From positions 1 to 60,362 of the forward strand of contig LLEY01000265.1 in assembly GCA_001414485.1 (NCBI GenBank): 60,362 nucleotides of DNA, read 5' to 3'. Each line of letters begins with the position of its first letter. Position 1 is the first letter of the stretch. Source of the stretch: Calycina herbarum. Its lineage: Eukaryota; Ascomycota; Leotiomycetes; Helotiales; Pezizellaceae. Below are positions 1 through 10,775 of the stretch, piece by piece. The notes beneath the pieces were generated by a model. That model worked only from the letters and a program-made list of their open reading frames with translations, had not been told where the DNA came from and made no database searches. Both the position numbers and the translations under genes were made by a program.

Positions 1-44
1 GTGGCTTCCTTGTCTTCAACCCACTGTGGTTGTGGTGGTGCCAT
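1..44 (-). other. possible N-terminal piece of a gene running off the left edge
   Basis: On the minus strand a frame starts with ATG at 44 and stays open to the edge (begins MAPPQPQWVED). The same frame is open upstream to about position 150, so the true start could lie further in. The proline/glutamine-rich beginning next to a repeat-rich leader would fit a retroelement gag or an ordinary gene, but 14 codons are not enough to identify it. Confidence 0.2.
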
Positions 45-276
45 GGTATCGAAAGTGTCGAGGGCGTCGACAAAGTTATCGGTGCTTGAAGTGGTGGATG
101 ATATCTTGTCTTGTACTAGGTGAATAGTACGTCGTAATCTTGTTTCGTAATTTTGTTTTTGTGTGAGTCACTCTTTTGATGCTTATGAGTCATCAAAATC
201 GGGTGAATTGTCTTTGCACAATAGCCGTTCCAAAGGGTTCAAGAGCGGTTGCAAGAGCGTTTGCAAGTAGGGTGGT

Positions 277-505
277 ATTGCAAGTCGAAGAGGTTGCAAG
301 GTTGTAAGGTTGTATTGCAAGTCGAAGAGGTTGCAAGGTTGTAAGGTTGTATTGCAAGTCGAAGAGGTTGCAAGGTTGTAAGGTTGTATTGCAATTCAGA
401 GAGGTTGCAAGGTTGTCGTAAGGGTGTTGCAATTCGGAGAGGTTGCAAGGTTGTTGTAAGGGTGTTGCAATTCGGAGAGGTTGCAAGGTTGTTGTAACTG
501 TACTA
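277..505. repeat. minisatellite, about six units of 37-40 bp
   Basis: Three identical 37-bp units begin at 277, 314 and 351 (each starts ATTGCAAGTCGAAGAGG). Three diverged units of slightly different length follow, with ATTGCAATTCGGAGAGG-type starts and a GTTGTTGTAAGGGTG ending. A related degenerate piece (GGTTGCAAGAGCG) precedes them from about 245. The unit length is not a multiple of three, so the long open frames across the array come from the repeat and are unlikely to be protein. Confidence 0.85.
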
Positions 506-3500
506 CAAGTCCAAGAGTTTGCAGTGGTATTGTCGGGGGTGTAACCAGTAGAAGGAGTCTCTTCCGAGAAGAGGAGTCTACTTTGCACAACTACGTAACT
601 GTACGTAAGCTTACGATTCCGAGAACCGCGATACGTATAGCCAGTTTTTCTGATCTGCGCGCGCGACACTGATCAGTGTTGGTATGACTTGGTGGCCGAT
701 AGCATGATGCAAAAAGAGTATATTATCGTTCGTGCATACAGAGCAAAGTAAGCTGCTCTGTCTACTTAAATAGACCTTAAGCGAGAAGGTCACGTGGAGT
801 GCTATTCACTCTGATTATACCGACACTTCTACTTAGGCTGAGTTTTTTGTTGAGACTAGTACAAGCTACTATTACTCCAACGACTTGATTGTTCTAGAGC
901 CCCAGGTTAATATATTTCAAATTGTTGCAAGTATCTAGGGCAGTCTCTTTGATTACTCAGAACAGCGAGTCAGGTAGATATGCAGGTACGAATCTAATAT
1001 TCACTGCCGCTTCCACTGTCTATCCCTCGCACTTAATTCACAATTTCACTAATTATGTTACTACATTCGTGTTTTCCTAGCAGTTCCAATTCTACTGGAG
1101 TAATAAGATTGATTAAATAAAGCTCTGAAAGGTACAAAAATATATCAGGAGATATATGTCTAAATAATGTTTATTTAGTATGATTATTTAAGATATTTAG
1201 AAAAATCAAGATAAATAAAGAAAGTTTAGCTACTTTTAATAATTCTTTAACATATTTTTTCGAGAAGACTTGAGAAACAAAGTAAAGTAAAGAAAGTTCG
1301 AGACTCTCATAAAGTATTAAACAGTTATCTAAAGAATAGTTCTTAAATATAGTTTTTTTGAAATAAATAGTAGATCTATTCAAATTACTATTTTATTAGG
1401 AATACGAATTATTGAATATAATATAAGAACGAATAAGAAGAACGAATAGCTAACTGTTATTTGAAATGTTTGTTAAGCATACCTAGATTCCGGTAGTGAG
1501 GAAACGAGTAAAGGTGAGTGAGTACACTGACAATGGGAACTCTGAAGTATATTACAATTCGGAGGAATTTGATAAGGGAATTGTTTACTTTGGACTTTGT
1601 TTACTTGGAAGTCGCTTAGAGTTTGTTTACTTCTTAACACAGCGCCCTGCTGTCACATTCACCTGCCTTCAGATTAACAACATACAATGGATATGTAGAA
1701 GAGGGAGATAGGATGATGTGCTCATGAAGAGTCAATTGGGAAGAGAAAAGTGTGGTTATGGTCGCTGAGAGGTTCGATATCTTCTTTTTTGGGGGGCAAT
1801 TGAGATGCCGGGTCTGAGGTCTCCAGGGATATCCATATTGTGTTCAGTCATCTGGTTGGGTGTTTTCTTCGACGCGTCTTGAGAATTGTCGGTCTCGTAT
1901 AGAAGCTTCTCCCAATTCCAGTTGCTGAACTGGGAGGCGTTCAGCTAATTTGACGATGGCTTCGTTCTTCGCCGCACAAAGTTGACGACATAATTTCTTT
2001 GAGTCGTCAAGGTTTAGTTTTAAGGATTCGTTGACGTTTATCTGGGAGGGGTTCAGGATCAGTGTGTAGGTTGAGGCACTCGCTGGAATTGGTGGGAGAT
2101 GCCATGGATGTGTGGCCTTAGCGTTGTCAATTTAGATGTGCTTGGTATGAAAATCAAAAATCAAATTGTGATGATTTTGTAGCAATTTTAATTTTGATTG
2201 ATTGGGTAAAAATGAACGCCATTTCAGCCACAGCAACAGTGAAGATAGAGCTGCACAGTTCGATTCACGGGTTTGCCTATGACAGGTATCAATTTGTTAG
2301 AAAGTCTGCAGATATTTGTAGAGCCTAGTCTTCTAAAGTCCCACAGACTCCATTAGCTGAAAGTCATTTTTTTTTTTACAGCAGAGAGAAGTACTTACCT
2401 TTCAGCTGAGATGATTAAGGGTTATTCATGGTTCAGACTTATGGACTTTGAAGTTCAATCAGGGAACCACATTAGCTCTCAAGCTGGCGAAGTTGCTAGA
2501 TATATACACAGTCAAAAGCAATGCCTAAGAAACTGCATCATATTTATGAGCGAGGTGCTTTTATAATAAATGTTGAGAGAAATGTACGTAGCACAGCCAT
2601 CAGCTTTCTAAAAGGCATACGTGTAGTGCTCTCTTTTAGCAGCAAAAAATAAACATAGCAGATTTCCAAATCCTAAAAATCAAATATTTGTGTTTTTGGG
2701 TTATCAACCTCAAATTTCAGGGTACGGTGACCGGAAAATCACACAACACAAGACAGCAAGACAACAGAACAACATAATGGCAACCACCACTACCAGCAAT
2801 CTGCAAAAGCACCTACTACAACTTTACAGAACTTGAAAAAGCAAGGGCCAAGTTTCTCCATCTCGTCAGTTGTTCTCTTGTGGCATTGCTAATGTTTGCG
2901 GGTTCCTGACTCAACCCTAAGGAACACATGAAAGATCAAAAAGACGCGTCAAACAGCAGACAAAGGCATATGAACACTAGCGAAGGCTATCAAAGATTGC
3001 AAAGCAGCAGGTTTGCTGACCAGAAAACGTTTGGGTACGAAAAAGCGAATGGAAAGCAAATCAAATCAAGTAACAAATGGAAATGGAAATGACAGAAAGG
3101 AGCCGACCAGGCAGAGGAACAGCCTCCCAATCCGATCCGATATTCGAAAACAGTCGCGGAAGACGAGGCCATCGCCCTCCCTCCTCTTCCTCTGGTGCCT
3201 TTTTCGTTTCTCCTGCCAAATCGGGTTGAATTCGTTAAGTGAGAAGTAGCCAGGAACTTCGAAGTACTCCGTACAATGCGGGAGGAGAGCTACAAAGCAT
3301 AAATGCGTTGATGAAGATTGTAAAGGCAAAATGGATTCCCAATCTCGATCGCGATAATTGAGACGGCGGTTAAGTACAGTCAGCACCTCCAGGGAAGTTT
3401 TATTGGAGCGGGGCATTGATGAGGGCTAATGCCTGCTGCCCTCGACAACCTCTTCTTTTCAACCTCTTTTCAACCTGCTACATACAGCATCAGCAACACC

Positions 3501-4301
3501 ATTGGTCGTTTCCATTTCAATACTATGCAGCCAGGCACACACATAGTTGGCACTCCCAACCCTCCAACCAACTCGCGGGTTAAAGAGGGTTTTCCGCCGG
3601 GGTATTTTACATAGCAGTTCTATTATTGGCGGTCCATCGTGGCTTTTGACCCCTCTTCCGTGCCTCTTCCACGTTTTTTCCCGGATTATTGGAAGGCTAG
3701 AGTATCTTTGGACAGTACGACTCGAACACAGCCGTACAATGGCACACCAGATACACACGATGAAGCGGCTCAACCCAAGAATGGCAATTGATCGGATTCC
3801 GCGCGACATGTACTCGTACCCTCTCCTCGTCGTCCCTCTGAGAGCTTGCATCGTCACACCTTATCGCAGACGTTGTTGCATTTCTTCTGCTGCGGCTCCC
3901 AAAACAGAGATGATGCGATTCGCAAGTGCGCAAGGCAAGGCATGGCATGGCCCATGTTCTTCTGCGGCGCAAGAAGAGAAGCCCCCCCTCACAGGCTCGA
4001 CTCTTGCTCGTACCCTCCACCACCCAAACAGGAGCCAGTAATACCTGCCCCCGTGGGTCATCGTACTCCGTACATCATCTCAACTGGACAGGCCACACCA
4101 CAGGCACAGCTCAAGCTGGTCGCACAGCCAGGGGCTTGCCAACGGCCTAGCCAACCCGCTTGCTGAGATGTACGAGAAAGATGCAGTAGCGAAAAGCGTA
4201 GGATCATCCTACCGAAGCCTCGAAGGATTTTGGAGGCGTCAGGTACGTTCTTTTCTTCCTTCTTCCCTTCTTATCTCTTTCATCATTCCATCACCGTCAA
4301 T
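506..4301. other. no recognisable gene; AT-rich stretch at about 1080-1460
   Basis: No open frame here resembles a known family. A short palindrome CACTGATCAGTG lies at 668-679. From about 1080 to 1460 the DNA is strongly AT-rich, as in RIP-decayed repeat DNA. The part from about 2700 to 4300 has normal composition and holds two copies of the nonamer TACTCCGTA (3265, 4064). The last few hundred bases should include the promoter of the membrane protein at 4302. Confidence 0.5.
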
Positions 4302-5255
4302 ATGGCGAGTTCTGTCCCTCTGGCTACGATATACGCCATTCCAGTGCCGACGTCAACGACAGAGGAGAATGCGCTTCCGACGGCTATAATTGCGGCTACG
4401 GGTGTGCCATCGCCTCCACGAAACACATACACTGTACCGGCGAGCTCAACGGCCACAGCAGCAGCGGCGCCATCGTCTTCCTCTTCCACTTCGACTTTGC
4501 CAATTGGTGCAAAAGTGGCAATTGGAGTCGCCATTCCTCTTGCTGTTCTTGCTCTGATCGTATGGCTATTCCTACTTTTCCGGCGACGGAAACAAAAAAT
4601 GGTGGAGGAATCGAGAGAACCAGAATACGACCTTACCTTTTCTCCAGCGCCTACGCATACAACCTTTATGGATAAGGAGCGTCAGGGCAGCAGAGTCGAT
4701 AGTCGCGCAGAGACGCTCAATAATAGTCGCATGGCAAGCCGGCTCGATAGTCGAAGTAATAGCAGGTTGGGGAGCCACCATACAGAAAGTAGGAGTGGTA
4801 GTCGGCAAGACAGCTATAAAGAAAACCGGATCGGTAGTCCGCACAGTTTCTACAAACCCAGCATGAGCCCTTCACCGAGTCAACAAAGTCATCATTATGT
4901 CGCCGAGCTTGCTTCCCCGAGTTTGAAATCTCCCACGGACAATCGCTATCAGACTTATCCAATTCATGAACTCGGGCCGGGGAAAGGCCATGGAGGCACT
5001 GACGACGAATCAATTGCGGAATCGGATCACGATCCGATTGTCTACGAGATTGTCGAGTTACCAGATACATCCCGAAGGAGTATCAAGAATTGGCATCGAA
5101 GTCCTTCAATGGCCTCCAATGAGTCTCGGCCAACGATAAGAGACATGGGCGACCGACGAAAAATACCAATTCCTCCAGTCCCGGAAGACGATGAGGGCGA
5201 GAGATCTTGGCTCCAGCCAACAACACCGCCTGCCACCAAATCGAGTTTTATTTGA
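4302..5255 (+). CDS. single-pass membrane protein, Ser/Thr-rich, function unknown
   Basis: A single exon of 317 residues. I start it at the ATG at 4302, which has a good context (GTCAATATGG); the frame upstream offers only a TTG. Residues 1-70 are rich in Ser, Thr, Ala and Pro and end in a serine run. A hydrophobic segment follows at about 72-93 and then RRRK, the typical stop-transfer of a type I topology with the C-terminus inside. The cytoplasmic part has an acidic stretch, then a run of SR/DSR dipeptides (about 128-180), many prolines and a low-complexity tail. This layout (Ser/Thr stalk, one membrane helix, long basic and serine-rich tail) is seen in fungal Mid2/Wsc-type wall sensors and in many uncharacterised proteins. 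No cysteine-rich WSC domain is present and no clear cleavable signal peptide is visible, so I name no function. Confidence 0.75.
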   Translation: MASSVPLATIYAIPVPTSTTEENALPTAIIAATGVPSPPRNTYTVPASSTATAAAAPSSSSSTSTLPIGAKVAIGVAIPLAVLALIVWLFLLFRRRKQKMVEESREPEYDLTFSPAPTHTTFMDKERQGSRVDSRAETLNNSRMASRLDSRSNSRLGSHHTESRSGSRQDSYKENRIGSPHSFYKPSMSPSPSQQSHHYVAELASPSLKSPTDNRYQTYPIHELGPGKGHGGTDDESIAESDHDPIVYEIVELPDTSRRSIKNWHRSPSMASNESRPTIRDMGDRRKIPIPPVPEDDEGERSWLQPTTPPATKSSFI

Positions 5256-7340
5256 TCGTGACTCTTTCATTCGAGTCATGTGTTCTTTATTTTTGTCAAT
5301 ATGGGCTGGAACAATCTTTTTGTTATGGGGAAAAGCACTTTATTTGCGTGGTGTTATTATGGGGGGATTGCATTTTCACGGCGTTATTCATTTTCGGGAT
5401 ATCATGGTACGCCGACCACTATCAGGCTCAGCACTACAACAGATGAAACATTGAAGAGAAGATTTGGTGAAAAGTCTGGGGGCATCAAATTTCGGAAGCA
5501 GCGGGGTTAGAGAGGGCCAGGAAATACTCGTATGGCCGGCAAATCTCTCGAGGGGTGGCGAGCGTGCAGTGGATATGTGTGCGAACGGCGATGCAAGCAC
5601 GTTTTTAGTTACACAACTGCGGGAAATGACGAATGGAGAGCTTTATAAAGTCTCTGCAACGGAAGGAAGGGAGCGCGATTACGATTGCATATATTCCTTC
5701 GGTGGTTTGATCAGGCTTTTTCCTCTTCGATTCTTGAGGGAAAGGATTACTTTCGATTGAACATATTTTCTCGATGGAAGAACCATACTTATACTTATAA
5801 ACCAATGGTATTGGCACAGACTCGGTTATACAGCTAATTGTATTGTAGCTCCCATTGCAAGGTTTAATTGTAATTTATATACCATATTATATAGTTGCTG
5901 AGATCATAATGATATCATTTATTGGTTCTCAATCATGTTCTATTCTTGATGCATTGTGGGAGGAGGGGAGTGTGCCTTGTTTGGTGTGACACTGCAGTGG
6001 ACCTGCAGAGAAGGCTGTGATGAGCGAGACTCTTGTTACACTTTACCTGTTCTGAACGTACTGGCAGATAACGATATTTGCCGGCAGGTTTTTGTTTCAA
6101 ATCTTGAGTTTTCATTTCGCTTTTGAGGGTGGGATTTACACTCTCTGAAATAAGCAAGAAAAGTATGGCTGTGAGGAAAGTACAGTCGTTAAAATGGCTG
6201 TTTTTTGATCTGTCTTCTAAACCTTTTTCGCGTCTCCTTTCTCGTTGGTACTGAGACATGTCAGTGATGAGGCATGCGAACCCAGGCTTGTTCAATTCAT
6301 TACTTGCGTGGGTGATCTAAATTTGTTCGGTTGTTTATAAGAGTCCTTGTCATCTTTCAGGGTATACCTGGATGACCTTCTCAGGATGGTATTGCTCTAA
6401 GATAGTTGAGGTACTTGACTACATCTATTTGAAAATACGTCAAAAAAAAGAGGAACAAGGCCCGATTATCTTTAGCATTTCAATGTAAGATTAAGGTCTT
6501 TATTTGATTATCCTGGTCCTTCTGGAATAATATCTCTAAATGAATGTGCACTGCATAATGACAGGGACTCTTACTCGTTGTTGTTGTATATCTCTCAGTC
6601 TGCGAACTATCAGAGAGGCATTGCTCCAACTGTACGGAGTAGTTCGCGTTGATTGTTATCAATGCGAGCAGAGATCTTTTTGCAATGTTGGTTTTGTTTT
6701 GTTATCTATTATTTTCTTACCGGGTCCTCAAGAGTGGAGGTTTTCTTGGTGACATTGATCTTGATGGCGGTCTCTACCTGTACGGCTCGATCGTTGGATT
6801 TTGGTACAGGAGATACCGTCGCAAATCTGTAATAGGATCGCAACCACTTCTTGAAAAATCGCAAGCTTCGATACAGAGACTAATTATTAAGTTTGTAATC
6901 TTCTGACACTTTTAGTTTATTTTTGTGATTTTCTTCTGGGGCTCAAGAAATTGTGTTGTGGCATGTGGTGAGCACGACGATCGAGCAGTACACGTAGAGG
7001 CAGTTTATACCTTTCCAAAACTACGGTCTCATTCTCCTGTGCTCTCAATGATTCAGTTGATCCTCATTGCCAAGTTTTCTAAAGGTTCTTCTATCTGAGA
7101 TGTGCTGTCATTACCCCAAAATTTCAAGCACACCCAAGTCTCGTTTGAGGTGAATACATACCCCAAACTCCATTTTCGCTTAGCAACGCCACCAACATGC
7201 AAGTATATGTCAGCACCGGCTTACATCTCGTAACTTCCCATGCTCCAGGGTGTTATCCTGCGTGCTAATCTGCCAGGCTGGAGATGACGAGTTTCGTCCG
7301 TTGGAGATCTAAGACTAACTCTGTCAGCACTCAAAGTTAA
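5256..7340. other. no recognisable gene
   Basis: Intergenic DNA of ordinary composition between the membrane protein and the hydrolase pseudogene. The open frames are short and none looks like a known protein. One copy of the nonamer TACGGAGTA (reverse of TACTCCGTA) is at 6633-6641. Confidence 0.5.
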
Positions 7341-8492
7341 CCATCATCGGCTTCCCCAAAGCTTCACAGTCTGAGAACTGCAAGTATTCGTTCATTTCAA
7401 AATGTCCACCGTAGTACTTCCAAGCCAGCTGCTTCTGTAACATATCAGCTTTTCAAAGGAGATGCGGAGAGTAGTCTTCTCGTCGTCTTTATCAACGGTC
7501 TTGGACTTCCATAAGTTAGTTGGAATGAGACCATAGGACATTTTCAACAACATTCGAATGTCTCTCCAAAACCACGGATGATCACCTATGATCGTTAATG
7601 GACAGGGTTCTTCTTCAAGAGACCCTCGTGAAAACCTACCTAATAAGGATCCTAGCTATGCTCATACATTGGACGATGTCACGGACGATCTTCACGAACT
7701 AATTCAAGCGATATCTCCGGATCGTTCTTCGCGCATTGTTTTCGTAAACAATAGCTTTGGTGCACATGTCGTAAGAAGATATGCTGACAGGTAACAAACA
7801 CCCTCTCCCTTATTTGAATATTATAACTTTCTGGCCACAGGTTCCCCACCATCGTCGAAGGAATTCTCTTCCTCGACTCCAATCCCGGAAATGTCGAGTT
7901 CGCAGATATCTGGCCAAATCCCAAGGATCCGAATTTCGATCTAGAGAAGATGCTCCCGGCAGGCTTGGAACTTGACGTTTACGAAGCTGTTTACGTCAAA
8001 ATAACCGTCATATTTGGATCAAGTGCACTAAACAAAGAGGATTTTGATCGACGAAGTATCAAAGATCTTCTACCTGATCCTTCAAAGCCTAAACGGGTGG
8101 GATCGAAGACCTCGGGTAAAGGGCCTTGGATTACGGTCGTGGGTCATGAACTTGAGGCGTTTTCGAAGGAGGAGTGGGATATGCTTAAGGTTCCTAAGGG
8201 CTTGGGGGAGAAATATACGCAGCCGTATGTTTATCACTTTTCCCCATGATCTAGACCGAAGAATTTTATTAATGGAAATAGGATGTGGCAGAAGTATAAT
8301 GAGGGGCTCTGTGGACTCACCGATGTGGATAGAGCGTAGGGACCGCTTATTGCTCCGGGGGCTGGGCATTTTATTCAAAAGGACAACCCGTCTTTCGTAG
8401 CAGAACAGTTGGAGAACTTGTCAAGAATGTTGAAGGTTCACAGTAACTATATGAAACTGCCGGGGAAGGATTTGCTTGGGAGTCCGAACTAG
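7341..8492 (+). pseudogene. alpha/beta-hydrolase pseudogene
   Basis: One reading frame with an ordinary 50-nt intron (7791-7840) gives an alpha/beta-hydrolase fold: a first strand (LLVVFINGLGLP), a second (MITYD), a nucleophile elbow (VFVNNSFGAH), a strand after it (VEGILFLDSN) and a late histidine motif (GAGHFIQKD). The frame is broken four times: TAA at 7512-7514, one extra A at about 7597 that causes a frameshift, TGA at 8247-8249 and TAG at 8337-8339. Each stop is one C-to-T change from CAA, CGA or CAG. The elbow also lacks the first glycine of GxSxG (it reads N-N-S-F-G). The catalytic serine and histidine are still readable. It ends with TAG at 8490-8492; its true first exon is not clear. 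No function can be expected from it; the substrate class of the ancestor is unknown. Confidence 0.8.
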
Positions 8493-10142
8493 TAGAGAAA
8501 TATTAAAGTGGCATACTTCTTGTAACAGATGAATACGCATGTAAAATTTTCAGACGATGCAAGTAGTAGAAAGATCTTCAATTTCACTATTTTCCGATCG
8601 GAAGAAGTATTAAGAATATCGGGAGATGTCTAAGTTGCTCAAATAACAATTCTCCTCCCCTAGAGTGCCATTTTAAGAATCTGCATTTTAATCTTTGCAT
8701 GGAAGCTGCCAGAATGATAATCAGTACTTGTGGTGCAGTTCGTTGAATGACCAGTTTGACCAGGATGGTTGTGCTAAGCGATGTTCAGAGAAATACATAA
8801 TCATTACTTTTACATTGATAGTCTGTAAAATCTTAACTATGCTTGGTGAGCAATGTTATCTAAACAGTTTTAAGAAAAAGAATTAGTAAAGATTTGTTTA
8901 GGAAAACCTTTAATATATTAACCTTACTTCAACTCTCTGAAACAATTTATCTTTTAGAAAAATTTGTCAAACAATATTATGCAATATTAATCTCAAAGCT
9001 ATATTTAGTAGAGTTAAATAAAAGCTTGATTCACTAAAGATCTCAATAGGGATTAAAAACCCAAATTGACATCAGACAGCTTAGAGAGATATTACATCAT
9101 GAATTTCCTTGTAAATGTTTTAAGTTGAGTAAAAAGCTATATACTATTTTCTTTTCTAAAATATGATGAAAAATAAAAACAAGGTTAAGTTATTAAGATA
9201 AATCCTCGTTAAGTTACTTCACCTTTTTATAGCTTTACTAGCGTAAAAACCTTTGATAGCCTACTTTATCTAAGATCGATTGAATAACAAAAACAATGCT
9301 AAGTTGTTAAAAGATTCCTTAGTTAACTTCCTGCAACTTATTATGGTTTCAGTAGAGTAAAAAGAGTAGATTACTCACTATCTCGAAACACTTCTAGACA
9401 TATCGATTTCCAAACTCCATCATCGAACAATCTTCTAGTATTATACAGATGAAAGAACAGACGACACTAATAAAGGACTCCTCATCAAAAGAAGTGACGA
9501 GAGCTCCAAAATGATCTGGGTGCTCAATTCATCATCAGAAACAGTCTCATATCTTTTAGGATATAAAGGTGCATTAATTCACCCACCCTGATAATCCAGA
9601 AAGAAAGCCATGAAAAGTAAAAGATTACACCCATGTTGTCGACATTAAACTGCTGATCGACAAAAAATGAATTCAGAAATAAGATCTAACTATGAGTTCC
9701 TTCAAACACTAACGTCGCTAACGCCATTCTCAAGTTACCCTTTCATTTCAACTCGCACTCTTTTAGATCGAGTTAAAAAAGGAGCTAAGAGTAGCATTAA
9801 GGCAATCAACCTATCAAATCCATTTTGAACATATGTAACACCCTTACCTGAATACCTGTAGACAATAGAAGGAGCATTTCTACGAAAGCAAACGCGAGTC
9901 AGACTTTGTTACAGGTGTGTTTAATTTCTTTTGGATTGGTTAGGATTGATGTTTCTTGAACCGTAGAGGTAACTGAAAGTTGAGGAACTAAGAATAAAGG
10001 TAGATGGGGGGGGGGGGGAAATATCGCGTAATTGGCGAACATCACACAGTAGAAAACGCAAAGAAGGTTTTAGCAAATTCTCATTCTCAATCCTGCCACC
10101 CCCTAAAAGAATACCCCCCAGTAGCTTTCTTCCCACCACCCC
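8493..10142. other. AT-rich non-coding DNA with decayed repeats
   Basis: Strongly AT-rich from about 8640 to 9500. It contains a diverged direct repeat (see 9171-9365) and no usable reading frame. A run of 13 G lies at about 10006-10018. The stretch looks like old repeat DNA decayed by point mutation, next to a pseudogene with the same kind of changes. Confidence 0.55.
9171..9365. repeat. diverged direct repeat, two copies 116 bp apart
   Basis: The copy beginning at about 9171 (AATAAAAACAAGGTTAAGTT...) is followed by a similar one from about 9287 (AACAAAAACAATGCTAAGTT...). They share blocks such as GTTAAGTTA/GTTAACTTC and GCGTAAAAA/GAGTAAAAA. Many of the differences are transitions. Confidence 0.45.
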
Positions 10143-10775
10143 TCACTTCCCACCAATCTCAATCTCCTCAAAACTTCCTACCAAAACCTGCCCCTCTTTC
10201 TCCCCACCACTCAACTCCTTATTCCCCTCCCTAACAACCACAAAACTCTTCAGCCCCGCTTCCTTCGCAGCCCTCACCTCCCCAACATTATCACTCAAAA
10301 ACAACCACTTCCCCGCCTCCTCTCCCCTAGTCCCGACAATCTTCAAATAAGATCCAACCTCCTGTTTCAACCCCGCATTCACAGTATCAAAGTACCCCGA
10401 AAGCAATGGATTCAAATCAGCCTCCGGTGTCGTATTCGTATATTGGAAAAGCAATTTCTGCGCTACGACGGAACCGGAAGAGTAAATTATGATGGTGAGT
10501 CCGGAGGCGTGCCAGTTCTTGAGGGTAGGAGCGACGTCGGGGAAGAGTGGACATACGAGCTCACCGGTTTCGTAGCCGCGAAGCCAGAGGTAGCCTTGGA
10601 GAGATTTTAGGTAGGGGATTTTGAGATCTTGTGACATGAGGTTTTGAACGTGGGAGAGGAGGGCGGCGGGGGTGGTGCGGTGTTCGGCGGGGAAGGCGAC
10701 GATGTATGGTTGGAGGGTTGGGGAGTCCCATTCTGATTCTAGGACCTGGGGGAGAGCCGATAGGGCGTAGGGGAA
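10143..10775 (-). CDS. utr4: enolase-phosphatase E1 (methionine salvage), 5' exon missing
   Basis: The minus-strand frame encodes the body of the HAD-family enolase-phosphatase E1, which acts on 2,3-diketo-5-methylthiopentyl-1-phosphate in the methionine salvage cycle. The exon begins at FPYALSALPQVLE, directly after a good 3' splice site (GCTAACCCCTCCCAG, ending at 10776). Recognisable parts are EWDSP, FPAEH, QDLKIPYLK, LQGYLWLRGYE, the motif II strand (IIIYSSGS), the motif III lysine (GLKQEVGSYLK) and motif IV (FLSDNVGEV). The family's first 25 or so residues, with the nucleophile motif DIEGT, should lie in an upstream exon. I cannot find that exon in the kilobase upstream (10776-11800). 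Either it is far away, or the gene is truncated and dead. The C-terminus (GGEKEGQVLVGSFEEIEIGGK type tail, TGA at 10143) looks complete. Confidence 0.8.
   Translation of the reverse strand, partial: FPYALSALPQVLESEWDSPTLQPYIVAFPAEHRTTPAALLSHVQNLMSQDLKIPYLKSLQGYLWLRGYETGELVCPLFPDVAPTLKNWHASGLTIIIYSSGSVVAQKLLFQYTNTTPEADLNPLLSGYFDTVNAGLKQEVGSYLKIVGTRGEEAGKWLFLSDNVGEVRAAKEAGLKSFVVVREGNKELSGGEKEGQVLVGSFEEIEIGGK

Noticed and set aside
193..669. 158-codon open frame across the minisatellite (minus strand)
   Set aside because: It exists because the repeat units lack stops; other frames are open too, the unit is not a multiple of three, and the protein is meaningless repeat.
3547..4041. Overlapping frames of 130-164 codons on both strands
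   Set aside because: Composition-driven; no conserved-looking motif and no splice pattern.
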